From assembly GCA_965218205.1 (NCBI GenBank), contig OZ244590.1:1984001-2048000 (forward strand): DNA of 64,000 nt. Direction: 5' to 3'. A program made the position numbers and the translations under genes. The first letter of the stretch is position 1. Each line of letters opens with the position of its first letter. The stretch comes from CBDDCA01 sp965218205 (GTDB lineage: Bacteria > Spirochaetota > Spirochaetia > WTKD01 > G963693115). The notes under the pieces were generated by a model. That model did no database searches. It was not told the origin of the DNA and was given only the letters and a program-made list of their open reading frames with translations. Shown here piece by piece: positions 55,285-64,000 of this stretch.

Positions 55285-56627
55285 AATCTGTACACATACA
55301 CTCTACTATTTCGTGCCATCTTTCTATACTGCATAAGACGCTTTTTAGGCAACTCTTCTACTGATACTTGTACAAACCCCATGTGTTCAAGCCAATCTCC
55401 TATAGTTTGGGTAAGACAATATACTTTACTGTACTGGCTCTGCTTTGCTTTTTTCAGCAGATACTCGACAATTTTTTTTCCTACGCCAAAACTATCATAG
55501 CGAGATTGTACAGCAACACTTGCAATCTCAGCACTCGTTGCATCAAGCTCATGTAATGCAGCAACGCCATATATTTCACCATCGACTTTGTATGATACAT
55601 AGTCCCGAAACGATGCTCGAATTGCTTCAATATCCCTCAATACTAACACGCCATTTTTCATATACGGGAGCATAATCGCATATACTGTTTCTATATCTTG
55701 TTCGGAAATAGTACCAATAGCTTGATATTCATCAGCATTTACCATAAATCCTATGCCTTGATCAAAAAACACTTCTATCAGCAACGCTCCTTCTATATTT
55801 CCATCAAGAAAATGCACGCGTTCAACTCCATGTTTCAGTGCATACACCGATGCACTAAGTATCTGTTGAAACATATATTGTATGTTTGCAGAATAGTGTT
55901 GCAAGTACTTTTGGGCTGATTCTAATGTCATGCGTACTGCACTGCCTTGTTCAGAAAAATCCACATATTCAGTGTCATTTTCTGCTTGTAGCTCCTTCAC
56001 CTTTAGCTCATTAAGCAATGTAGCACTTTCCTCATCTCGAAAGTAAATTAATTTTGATGCTCCTAATCTCACACTTATCTGTGCTGCAAGCTCAACAGCC
56101 GATAAATAATACGGTTGTATTTTATTACTCCATCCTAGTGCAGGAATAATAGGAATAACAGAGTCTTGCAATAACAGATGAATAAGACGTGTATCAATTT
56201 TTTCGGGGATGCCTGCATATAATAAATCTCTATTTTGCACTACCCCTTTTGTTCTTGCTCCCACCCAATTACCCACTACCGATGCTTGCTTATATGTTGC
56301 AAAGAGAGCAAGCAATTTTCCTATAGTCTCAAAGGTTGCTCCTTCCAGCAACTCTACATCCTCTTTTTGAATAACGACATCATTTTTCTGTAAAAAAGAA
56401 AAAGAGCGTCCAAACTGCGTAAACACACGTTTTACAGTAGATTGAATATCTGGCACTAACACCACTTTTATTTGAGATTCAAGTAAGCGAGTAATATCCT
56501 GTATAAGAGAATAGAGAGCATGAGACTGCAACAAAGCATCATCAAAATAGATCACAAATATCTTGTGCTTATATCGTTTTGAATATGAAAAAACATCTCG
56601 TATTTGCTTTATTCTTTCTAGGTTCAT
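55281..56627 (-). CDS. argA: N-acetylglutamate synthase (amino-acid kinase fold + GNAT)
   Basis: The 448-residue protein has an N-terminal amino-acid-kinase-like domain (about 1-280, with GNWVGARTKGVVQNRD, DSVIPIIPALGWSN and the RVHFLDGNIEGALLIEVF segment) and a C-terminal GNAT acetyltransferase domain (about 290-440, with YGVAALHEL, AEIASVAVQSRYDSFGVGKKIVEYL and GFVQVSVEELP). This is the layout of ArgA, the first step of arginine synthesis. No other arg gene is near, so it may serve another purpose. Convergent with the IMPase gene. Confidence 0.9.
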   Translation of the reverse strand: MNLERIKQIRDVFSYSKRYKHKIFVIYFDDALLQSHALYSLIQDITRLLESQIKVVLVPDIQSTVKRVFTQFGRSFSFLQKNDVVIQKEDVELLEGATFETIGKLLALFATYKQASVVGNWVGARTKGVVQNRDLLYAGIPEKIDTRLIHLLLQDSVIPIIPALGWSNKIQPYYLSAVELAAQISVRLGASKLIYFRDEESATLLNELKVKELQAENDTEYVDFSEQGSAVRMTLESAQKYLQHYSANIQYMFQQILSASVYALKHGVERVHFLDGNIEGALLIEVFFDQGIGFMVNADEYQAIGTISEQDIETVYAIMLPYMKNGVLVLRDIEAIRASFRDYVSYKVDGEIYGVAALHELDATSAEIASVAVQSRYDSFGVGKKIVEYLLKKAKQSQYSKVYCLTQTIGDWLEHMGFVQVSVEELPKKRLMQYRKMARNSRVYVYRF

Positions 56628-56675
56628 CTATCTAAATTATAGCGATAATGGTATATCCATGCTATCAGCAAATTG

Positions 56676-56980
56676 TTATACAAAGATCCTTTGTAATAGG
56701 CTTTTCTTATACTGCTTTGTAAGTGCTACTTGCTTCTTTGCAAGCAATATTTTTGTGTCAAGGCTCTGCAGAAAAGAGACTATCTTTTGTTGTTCGGGGA
56801 GGAAAAAACACCCTATTTGAAACTCTTTACTATCTTTTGAATAACATTATAATTTTTTGATAAAGGAGATTTTCCCATAAAAACCTCAGCCACGTCCCTC
56901 AATCGCTTCTCTTCCCAGTCAGGAAAATCAGAGCCGTTATCCTGCTTGAAACGTATGGGAGGATTTTTCTGTTTGCTCAT
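56676..56980 (-). pseudogene. hsdS: Remains of a type I restriction specificity subunit (hsdS)
   Basis: On the minus strand an ATG at 56980 opens a frame reading MSKQKNPPIRFKQDNGSDFP, then DWEEKRLRDVAEVFMGKSPL and SKNYNVIQK before a stop, the start and first recognition-domain opening of HsdS. In another frame the sequence continues CFFLPEQQKIVSFLQSLDTK, ILLAKKQVALTKQYKKSLLQ and RIFV followed by TAA at 56676-56678, the C-terminal conserved region of HsdS. About 300 residues between them are missing and the two parts are out of frame. No hsdM or hsdR is near. It is a deletion relic next to lipoprotein copy 4. Confidence 0.88.
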
Positions 56981-57087
56981 ACTAATAGTAGTATAGCAAT
57001 ATAGCCATTATGTAAGTCTATTTTTGGACTGTCACTCTCTCGTATGCTCTTAGAGATACTGCAGTAAAGTCTCTTATTGCTCTGGTT

Positions 57088-57123
57088 CTATAGCAAGAAA
57101 GGAGCTATCCTTTCTTGCTATAG
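57088..57123 (-). terminator. Conserved 3' inverted repeat of lipoprotein copy 4
   Basis: Perfect 16-bp arms CTATAGCAAGAAAGGA and complement with loop GCTA, just past the stop of copy 4. The preceding 56999-57087 matches 843-937 beside copy 1, showing that both copies share their 3' flank. Confidence 0.65.
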
Positions 57124-57144
57124 GTATGTGTCTCTATGTATCTA

Positions 57145-60100
57145 CTATGTGGTACATGCTGAACTACCAGCAACCTTTGGGTATTGTGCTGTTTTGCCTT
57201 CCATAGCTGAGTCTTTGAAATCATTAGGATGTATTCTTGATATGCTACACAATTTCCATGATGATAAATCTTGATCAAATGCAGAAGCCTTAGTAAATAA
57301 ACCAAGAAATTGAATAACAGAAGGAGCAGTCAAACGAAACTTCCGCACATCCCAATCTCCTATGTCTTGATTAAAAGCACTTGCTCTATTGAACATATTT
57401 GTTACATCAGTAACATTACTCACATTCCAGTCTCCTATGTCTTGATTAAAAGCACTTGCACCCAGAAACATTCCACTCATTTGACTTACATTACTAGTAT
57501 TCCACTGTGTTATGTCTCCATTAAAAGTCTTATTACTCTGAAATAAACTAGCCATATCAGTAATAGCACTGGTGTCTATCATGTTGAGGTTGGGGCTAGG
57601 GTTGTTGTTCCCTCCTGAACCTTGTCTTGTTTTTTCTGCAGTGATAATAGCTTTGAGTGCTGTCTTTGTTGTTGGTCTGTAATAGCTCGCTACTTCGCTT
57701 GGGAGTTTCACTAGCCCTGTCTCTACATTGATAGTCGCAAGTACCTTTTGTCCCGAGTTTGCTCCCGAAGTAATGGTACATTCCACTACTCCATAGCTAT
57801 ACTCAGTAATAGCAGTATCATGTATGTTTGATTTATTTGCTGTGCCTGTTATTGTTATTGTATTGGTATTTTTTGCAAATGTTACTGTTAGGCCTGTTTC
57901 TTGCTTGAGGGTGCTGTTATCGTTATCTATTGTGCTTTCATCACAGGTAAATGATAGTCCACTGGGACTAATGCTGGTAAGTACTCTCGTTGTATGTGCT
58001 GATGTTGGTGCTGAGCCTACTGTTGCTGAAACTTTTGTGGCATTTCCTATCACTACTACTGGGGTGCTGGCAGAGACTGCTGTTGCTTCTGCTGATACCT
58101 TTGTCTTTTTGAGGCTGTTTACTGCTACTGCGGTGATATAGTACTTTGTATTCAATCGTAGGTTGCGTAGTGTATAGCTTGTTGCTCCTGTTGGTACATC
58201 GTCTTTTTCTGCTCCTACTTGTGCATCGCTTGCTGCTTTTGCTCGTGTTTTTACTGTTGCTCCATTTATGTTTGTATTTGAGGCTACATAGTATACTTTG
58301 TAATCTATTTGATTATCTCTGAGAGTAGTTGTTCCGTCTTCTGCTGTTCCTTTTACGGTTGGGGCTGTTATGGTAAGTACTATGGTAGCTCCTTGTGCAT
58401 TTGCTTGTATGGTGGGCTTTCCTGGTGCTGCATAGGCTTCTTTTGCGACAAACTCCTTGCGGACACCTGTTGATTCTTTGTTGGGATCGGTGCTGTTTAC
58501 TGCTTGCACTACTATTTCGTAAGTGGTGCCTACTGTCAATCCTGTCAGAGTGCTGTTGGTTGTTCCTGCTGCTGTTGTTGTGGGGCTTCCTCCTGCTGCT
58601 ATTATTATCTCTGCTATTGTCCTCTGTGTACTGCCACTTTTTGCTACTTTGTATACTTTGTACGATACTTGTGCTACTGCTAGGGTGTCGCCTGTGTCTG
58701 TTTTGTGGCTTGCAGTAAGGCTGGGGGCTGTCCACGATAGCTTTGCATTCCTTCCTTCTACTCCTTTTACTTGTATGTTGCTTACTTCTGCGGGATCTGT
58801 CGCTTGTGATGCGGTTGTTACTGTTGCCACTGTCGATACTGCTTTTTTGCTTGGGTCTGTTTTTATGGCTACTTCTACTACAAAGTGATACTTTGTTGCT
58901 CCTTTTATTGCTACTGTTGGGGATGTCACGCCTATACTGCTAAGCGCTGGTACTGTGTACACTCCGTTCCTTGCTGTGCCTATAGTTACTTTTCTGCCTC
59001 TTTGTACTTCTGCTACTGTGGGGGTTGTGTCTTTCTGTAAGCCGTACACTGTGTATACTAGCTCATCATTGCTGGTTACTGTTGTGCCATCTTTGTTTTT
59101 TGCTCCTGTTATTGTGCTTAATTGCGTGAGTACTAGCTTTATTGTTCCTGTTGTGTTTGTTGACGGTGATACTACTAGCTTGTTTGCTAAGGACGAGGTA
59201 GGGGCTGTTGCTTTTGATCTGGGGATGGTGCTCAGTTCTAGTGTTTGTATCAGTGCGGGGTCTTTGTTTTGTGCTTTCTTTGTGGTAGAAGGGTTGAGGC
59301 TATTTATTGCTTCTATGCCTATGGTGTATACTGCTCCTTTTGTTCCTATAAATGTTCCTCGTAAAGTGCTACTTCCTGCTATACTTTGTGTTTGTACTCC
59401 TGTTATTGCTTTTATTTCTGCTATGCTTTTAGTACTCTGGTCTCCTGCTACTATGTATACTTTGTACTGTATGTTTGCCTGTGTGAGTTTTCTGTCATTG
59501 GGGGCTTTGTGATCATTGGTAATTGTTCCTGCTTGAAACTCGTACTGTACGGTATCGCTTGTTGCTGTTGATTCTGCAATAAGCAGAGTGAGGCTTTCTG
59601 GTGCGGGAGGGACAGTGGATATTGCATCGTATACTGCTACTTTGTCTGTGAGTGTTGTTGGGGGGCTTACTCTGTTATTTTCTACTGTGAGAAAGGTAAA
59701 GCTATATTGTTTTGCATTTGCTTGTGTTGCTGATACTTCTATGCCATCTGCTATGCCAAAGCTAATGGTGGTTGCGGTACTTGTTATGCTTTTTTCTGCT
59801 ATCAGTGTAGTGCCATCTAACATACGCAGGGTGTAGTATCGCCCTATGCCTGGTGCTTGCTTAAAGGTTGCTTTTATTTGTATTGCTCCTGTTTTGTCTA
59901 AGCTAGGCTTGCTTGAAAAGAGTTCTGCTGAGGGAGCTGTGAGTGGGGTGGGTGTTGTTATGTTTTTTGTAGTTGATGTGCTTTTGTTTTCTGCATAGTC
60001 TATTGCTTGTATTGTTACTGTGTATGTTTTTCCTTGCGTGAGTTCTTCGACAGAGAGTAAGTTTGTGGGATAGGGTATTTTCTTCTCATTCAGTACTGCA

Positions 60101-61771
60101 GTACTTGCACCTTTCTCTTGTATGCTTACACTGTATTCTTTTATGTCTTTGTTCTTGGCTTTTGTTGCATCGGGTGCTGTCCATGTTATCTGTGCACCTA
60201 CTTTTGTTGCTGATACGAAGGGATAGCTTGCTTGTATGTTTGTTACTGGATCGGGAACGGTGCTATCTGCTACTGTATCTACTGTGGCTGTTGCTTCTGT
60301 TCCTTTGTTGCCTGCATAGTCCTGCGATTGTACTGCTACTGTGTACTCGGTGGTGGCTTTGAGGTCTGCTATCTGTGTGTTGCGTACTGCTCTGTCTGTT
60401 ATTGTTACTGTCTTTGCTACTGTATCACTGTCCTTTTCTGTTGCTGTTATGGTCACTCCTGCATAGTCTCGTACATTGGGTGCTTGCCAGCTTACTACTA
60501 TGCTTGTTGCTCCTCCTACGGCACTTACATTGGTCGCTGGTTGTGTTGTTTTGTCGGTTGTTGCTAATTCTTTTGATACTGCAGTGGAGTACTTTCCGTT
60601 TTGAGAGACATATACTTCTACTTTGTACGTAAGTGTGCCGTAGAGTGTTGTGAGTGCTATGCCATCTTTTGCGACATACACAGTGGCATACTCTTTTGCC
60701 TGTGCAGTTGCTCCGCTGACATTGGTTGCACTGGTATCTTTGCTTATTGTCTCTTCTGCTACTATCGTCTGTGTTGCGGTTGCTGTGACTCGTACTAAGA
60801 GGCTTTTTGCTGTACTGCCTGTGCCAAAGGCAAAGCTCCCCCACGTAATAAGCAGGCTTTCATCGGCTGGGCTATTGTCTTTATCGTTTGCTGTTACTGT
60901 AAGATCTGCCTCTGGTAGTGCTGCTACTGTTTGTGAGAGTGCTGATGCTTGCACGCCTGTCAGTACTGTTGTAGGACTGCTTGTGTTGTCATTTCTGTCT
61001 TTGTAGCGTACTTCTATATCATAGGATATGCCTGCAAGCGTGGAGATATTTGGAAGCACAACTTCTCCTTGCTGTAGGTTCTGCACGGTAGTCTTTGCAA
61101 GCACTGTGCCATCATTAGCCGTGCTTTTTACCACTATTGTTGCTTCTGCTATATCTGTCTTGCCTGATGCTAGTCGTTCTTTGTCCCATGTTATCTTTAT
61201 GCCATCCCCTGACTTCTCTACGCCTACCTGTGTCAATGTGTCTTGTGGGATAGTAGTATCTATCAGTGTTGTCACAGAGCGTGTTGTTTTTGGTGATACT
61301 TCTGTGTCTGAGCCTGAGCTTGATTTGTGTGCTTCTATTTCTACAGTATAGTCGGTGAGTGCTTGTAAGCCTTTGAGTTTGTACGATTGTCCTTGTTGAA
61401 ACAATGCACGATATTCTATTGCAGGAATACGCACTTGTATGACTTGGGCTGGTGCGGTAGATGTAGCGTTTACTACTACATGCGTGGCATCGCTTGGGGC
61501 TTGCCAGCGTAAAGCAAGCGTTCCGTCATTGCCTGCTGGCTGTATCTGCACATTGGACACTGATGCAAGTGTCGGGGTTACTGGTGAAGTTCCTCCTCCG
61601 CCTGATGAGGAACTGCTACTGCCCTCCGAACATCCTACGAGTACGAGGGTAACTATTGCTAGCACTAAAAACAGTGCAACGAGAGTTATACTTTGCTTAT
61701 ATCGAGAGTGTACCCCCCCCCCCGATTTTTTTGATGCTGTGTAATTCCTTACTCAACCATATTTTTTTCAT
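57145..61771 (-). CDS. Giant Fn3/BspA-repeat surface lipoprotein, copy 4 (poly-G tract out of frame, OFF)
   Basis: The intended start is the ATG at 61771 behind AAGGAG, reading MKKIWLSKELHSIKKI and then 11 G. With 11 G the frame gives four Gly, Thr-Leu-Ser-Ile and the TAA at 61697-61699, a 24-residue peptide. The long frame to 57145 (about 1,506 residues from a GTG at 61665 inside the signal core) would be joined with 10 or 13 G. The body has lipobox LVGC, fibronectin-III-like modules very close to copies 1 and 2, a short private insertion SSSGSDTEVSP in module 1, an Ig-like segment and four BspA repeats with their own sequence. It ends in Cys-Thr-Thr. Confidence 0.9.
61713..61723 (-). repeat. 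Poly-G tract (11 G), out of frame
   Basis: Eleven C on the plus strand, with the same flanks as the tracts of copies 2 and 3. Length is 2 modulo 3, so the reading is OFF. Confidence 0.95.
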
Positions 61772-61794
61772 AAAGATCTCCTTATATTTTTACC

Positions 61795-61910
61795 TATTAT
61801 TGTGTATAATTATCATTACACACAATGTACAAATGTTATTATAGCATATAATACTATTTTTTGTGCATATTGCACCACTCGCAAAAAGAAAAAAAAAAAA
61901 AAAAATACAT
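61795..61910 (-). promoter_or_regulatory. Promoter region of lipoprotein copy 4: palindrome, extended -10, poly-A tract
   Basis: Minus strand TGCTATAAT (-10 at 61838-61843), palindrome 61800-61825 (arms TTGTGTATAAT / ATTACACACAA, one mismatch) and a run of 17 A on the plus strand (61889-61905). The flank up to about 61988 matches the one upstream of copy 1. The 61772-62032 gap holds no other gene. Confidence 0.55.
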
Positions 61911-62032
61911 CAAAAATTTATGTATACTATACATATACTCTTGCTAAGGTGTTTTTTGGCACTTCTGTTCGGCTTCTGATTAGAATTTCCAATCATACAA
62001 GCAAAACATACTACACTCTATCATAAAGCATG

Positions 62033-62380
62033 CTAATGATGTATATCATATTCTTGAACAAAGTGTTCCATCTTTGAACATCGGTATACAATGTCAATCT
62101 TTTTCCATCCTAGCGTATCAAGAGAATACGATACCGTATACCTCTTCTCCAAGAAAGCAATGCTATCAGAGATAGCCTCATTCCAACGTTCATCCACACG
62201 TAAAGACAATTCTTTCGACTGAGGAAAGCTGTCCCACATGGTATGACTTAACTGAGGACACAAAAAAATTGTACCTTCGGGAGTCTGTGTAATTTCTCCC
62301 TTTAGCATATGCTCTCGAAACAAAGCATTCACATCATCCTGTGTTTCAATACTCACTTCTAAACAATATAAATACGACAT
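62033..62380 (-). CDS. Hypothetical protein
   Basis: The ATG at 62380 behind AAGGAAGGTACT gives a 115-residue soluble protein (MSYLYCLEVSIETQDDVNAL). It starts with a beta strand, then a helix, then TPEGTIFLCPQLSHTMWDSF and a Trp/Arg-containing central part, and ends VYRCSKMEHFVQEYDIHH. I do not recognise a family. The frame is open to 62473 but the upstream part is unlikely to be coding because the ribosome binding site lies at the inner ATG. Confidence 0.65.
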   Translation of the reverse strand: MSYLYCLEVSIETQDDVNALFREHMLKGEITQTPEGTIFLCPQLSHTMWDSFPQSKELSLRVDERWNEAISDSIAFLEKRYTVSYSLDTLGWKKIDIVYRCSKMEHFVQEYDIHH

Positions 62381-62554
62381 AGTACCTTCCTTATCATCAA
62401 AAACAAGCAATACATGAAATTCTACTTGTATACATAGTATACTAGATGTAGTGTGATAGAGTGACATTTCCACCGTACTGGAAATAACTATACATTTATA
62501 AATTATGCTATACTATTTATAGTATTATGAGTAACAAAGGAAATATCATATAGT

Positions 62555-62788
62555 ATGAATATAATTAAAAATATCAGAAAAATAATAAACAATGTATCAG
62601 ATGCAGCATATGGAGTATATGTTGGAAAAGATAGTCAAGGAATTTCTTATCGCGAGAAATATGAAAAATATGCTCCTCCTATTGGAAAACAAGGGATGAG
62701 AGAAGACAGAAAAAATCTCGCTAAGGATCTTCGGAAAGCAATACACCATTATGAGCAAAAGAAAACGCAGCATCAAAGCAAGAACTAA
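62555..62788 (+). CDS. Small basic hypothetical protein
   Basis: A 77-residue basic protein (MNIIKNIRKIINNVSDAAYG, then KYAPPIGKQGMREDRKNLAK and a Lys/Gln-rich tail). AAAGGAAA lies about 14 bp upstream of the ATG. It overlaps the next gene by 38 bp in another frame, which suggests translational coupling. Function unknown. Confidence 0.55.
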   Translation: MNIIKNIRKIINNVSDAAYGVYVGKDSQGISYREKYEKYAPPIGKQGMREDRKNLAKDLRKAIHHYEQKKTQHQSKN

Positions 62789-63146
62789 TGAAATTTCTAT
62801 CACTCAAGAAGAGGAAGAGCTCCCTACTCCCGAAACTTTAAGACAATATCAAGCTATAGATTCAAAGTTTGCAGAATTTGTAATAGAATACACAAAAAAA
62901 GAACAAGATAACAGACATGAGACAATAAAGAACATAAATAAAAGTCACTATAGATTAGCAAGCGGAGATTTCTGGTTAAATTTTGTAATGGTAATGGGGT
63001 TACTAGTGCTACATCTAGTATTTATACTAGCAAGTGTATATCTTCTTTATTTAGGGACACCAATAACCGCAATAACTGGAATAGGTACTATTATTCTCTC
63101 TTTTATATCTTTTGCAAAAATTTTTATACGACGTAGACCTAAATAG
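62751..63146 (+). CDS. DUF2335 family membrane protein
   Basis: The 131-residue protein fits DUF2335: a Pro-containing opener ELPTPETLRQYQAIDSKFAE, then an EYTKKEQDNRHETIKN helix, and two transmembrane helices (about 78-97 and 102-122) with a G-x-G turn and a C-terminal FIRRRPK. Members are small inner membrane proteins of unknown role. It overlaps the preceding basic protein gene and is convergent with araH. Confidence 0.82.
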   Translation: MSKRKRSIKARTNEISITQEEEELPTPETLRQYQAIDSKFAEFVIEYTKKEQDNRHETIKNINKSHYRLASGDFWLNFVMVMGLLVLHLVFILASVYLLYLGTPITAITGIGTIILSFISFAKIFIRRRPK

Positions 63147-63169
63147 TCTTCTACATCCTACAGCTATGC

Positions 63170-64000
63170 TTATGATCCTTTTTTATAGCCCTTTAGCTGA
63201 TCTACGCCTACTGCAACTAATAAAATAGCTCCGCTTACTACATACTGATAGAACACAGGGATATTTATTAAATTCATAACATTTTGCATTGTTCCCATAA
63301 TAAATACACCAGCTACCACGCCTAACATAGTGGCTTTTCCCCCCTGTAAAGATACGCCTCCTAGCACACATGCAGAAATAACATTAAGCTCAAATCCTTG
63401 CGCTGAGTTTGGTTGTCCACTTGTCAATCTTGATGCTAAAATAAACCCTGCAAGAGCACAGATAAGCCCCTGTACCGAAAAATTTATAATGCGTACCTTA
63501 TCAACACTTATCCCTGTTAAGTACACTGTCTCAGGATTTCCTCCTACCGCAAGCACATTTCTGCCGTACACAGTATAATTTAGTACAATACCAAAAACAA
63601 TAAATGTTATGATAGTAACAAATACAGGCAAAGGAACTCCAAATAAATCTGATGTCCCTAGAAAAAAGAAACGAGAATCTCTTGCTCCTATCGCTTGCCC
63701 TCCCGATACAATAAAAGCAAGCCCCCTAATCATCTGCATAGAAGCTAAGGTTGCTATCAATGCATTTATTTTTAGCTTTGAAACAAAAAAGCCATTCATC
63801 CCTCCAACAATAACTCCTGCTATGAGAGTTACTGCTATAGATGCCACTATGCTTCCTGTAGCATTGATTATCACAACAGACAAAACACCAAAAAAAGCAA
63901 CTTGCGATCCTACTGATAAATCAAAATCTCTAGAAGCAAGGCAGAGCATCATCGTAGAGGCAACCATACCAATTTGAGATACAGACAACAACAAACCTAG
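63170..64000 (-). CDS. araH: L-arabinose ABC transporter permease AraH (5' end outside the window)
   Basis: The frame runs from the TAA/TGA end at 63170 to the right edge without a stop (about 277 residues). It follows AraH closely: LLSVSQIGMVASTMMLCLAS, then FDLSVGSQVAFFG, KLKINALIATLASMQMIRGL, TVYGRNVLAVGGNPETVYL, LTSGQPNSAQGFEL and ISACVLGGVSLQGG, with NVMNLINIPVFYQYVV near the end. It is the membrane subunit of a high-affinity pentose importer of the ribose/arabinose type. The ATPase and binding protein genes should lie upstream (to the right). The first residues, including the start, are missing. Confidence 0.93.
   Translation of the reverse strand, partial: LGLLLSVSQIGMVASTMMLCLASRDFDLSVGSQVAFFGVLSVVIINATGSIVASIAVTLIAGVIVGGMNGFFVSKLKINALIATLASMQMIRGLAFIVSGGQAIGARDSRFFFLGTSDLFGVPLPVFVTIITFIVFGIVLNYTVYGRNVLAVGGNPETVYLTGISVDKVRIINFSVQGLICALAGFILASRLTSGQPNSAQGFELNVISACVLGGVSLQGGKATMLGVVAGVFIMGTMQNVMNLINIPVFYQYVVSGAILLVAVGVDQLKGYKKGS

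Overview
The window is AT-rich bacterial DNA and most likely comes from a host-associated spirochaete of Treponema/Entomospira type. This is an inference. It rests on lipoproteins with spirochaete-like lipoboxes, a Tp34/P19-type periplasmic metal protein, a Borrelia Bdr-like hendecad-repeat membrane protein, several TRAP transporters, BspA-type surface repeats and poly-G tracts. No 16S or 23S gene is present to settle the taxonomy.

Layout. 1-782: the end of a beta-barrel-like protein and the fucose mutarotase fucU. 938-5700: giant lipoprotein copy 1. 5817-9929: small membrane proteins, a CNNM/CorC-type transporter, tRNA-Leu(CAA) and the Bdr-like repeat protein. 10054-13265: gatCAB. 13316-16326: fabD-fabG-fabF. 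16388-17692: a purine permease. 18013-22638: lipoprotein copy 2. 22743-27179: hisD-like gene, folC and rqcH. 27249-32007: lipoprotein copy 3. 32229-36043: murD, a small conserved gene, comM and a solitary 5S rRNA. 36146-52507: two near-identical IS481-like elements in the same orientation that bracket a colinear 13-gene sugar/sugar-acid uptake and catabolism cluster (two TRAP systems, a ROK repressor, a TSUP exporter, DUF4867, an FSA-type aldolase, a KduI/IolB-like cupin, a Gfo/Idh dehydrogenase, a zinc alcohol dehydrogenase and an orphan ABC binding protein). 52651-56627: Tp34-like protein, ClpP-fold periplasmic protein, inositol monophosphatase family protein and argA. 56676-56980: hsdS remains. 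57145-61771: lipoprotein copy 4. 62033-63146: small genes. 63170-64000: araH, running off the right end.

The most striking system is the family of four ~4.6 kb paralogues encoding ~1,500-residue lipoproteins: a lipoprotein signal, about a dozen fibronectin-III-like modules, an Ig-like module and a C-terminal array of BspA (DUF285) repeats. Three of the four carry a poly-G tract in the leader, between the start codon and the hydrophobic part of the signal peptide. Copy 2 has 16 G and is in frame (ON). Copy 3 has 14 G and copy 4 has 11 G; in both the frame runs into the same TAA just after the tract (OFF). Copy 1 has no tract and should always be on. The copies also share a promoter-proximal palindrome and a 3' inverted repeat, three share an upstream poly-A tract, and their modules are mosaic. 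Together this looks like a phase-variable and recombining surface-antigen system.

The sugar cluster can be read as follows: two TRAP systems import (probably different) carboxylated sugars, two dehydrogenases and a cupin isomerase rearrange them, and an FSA-type aldolase splits the product, under a ROK repressor. The substrate cannot be told from sequence alone.
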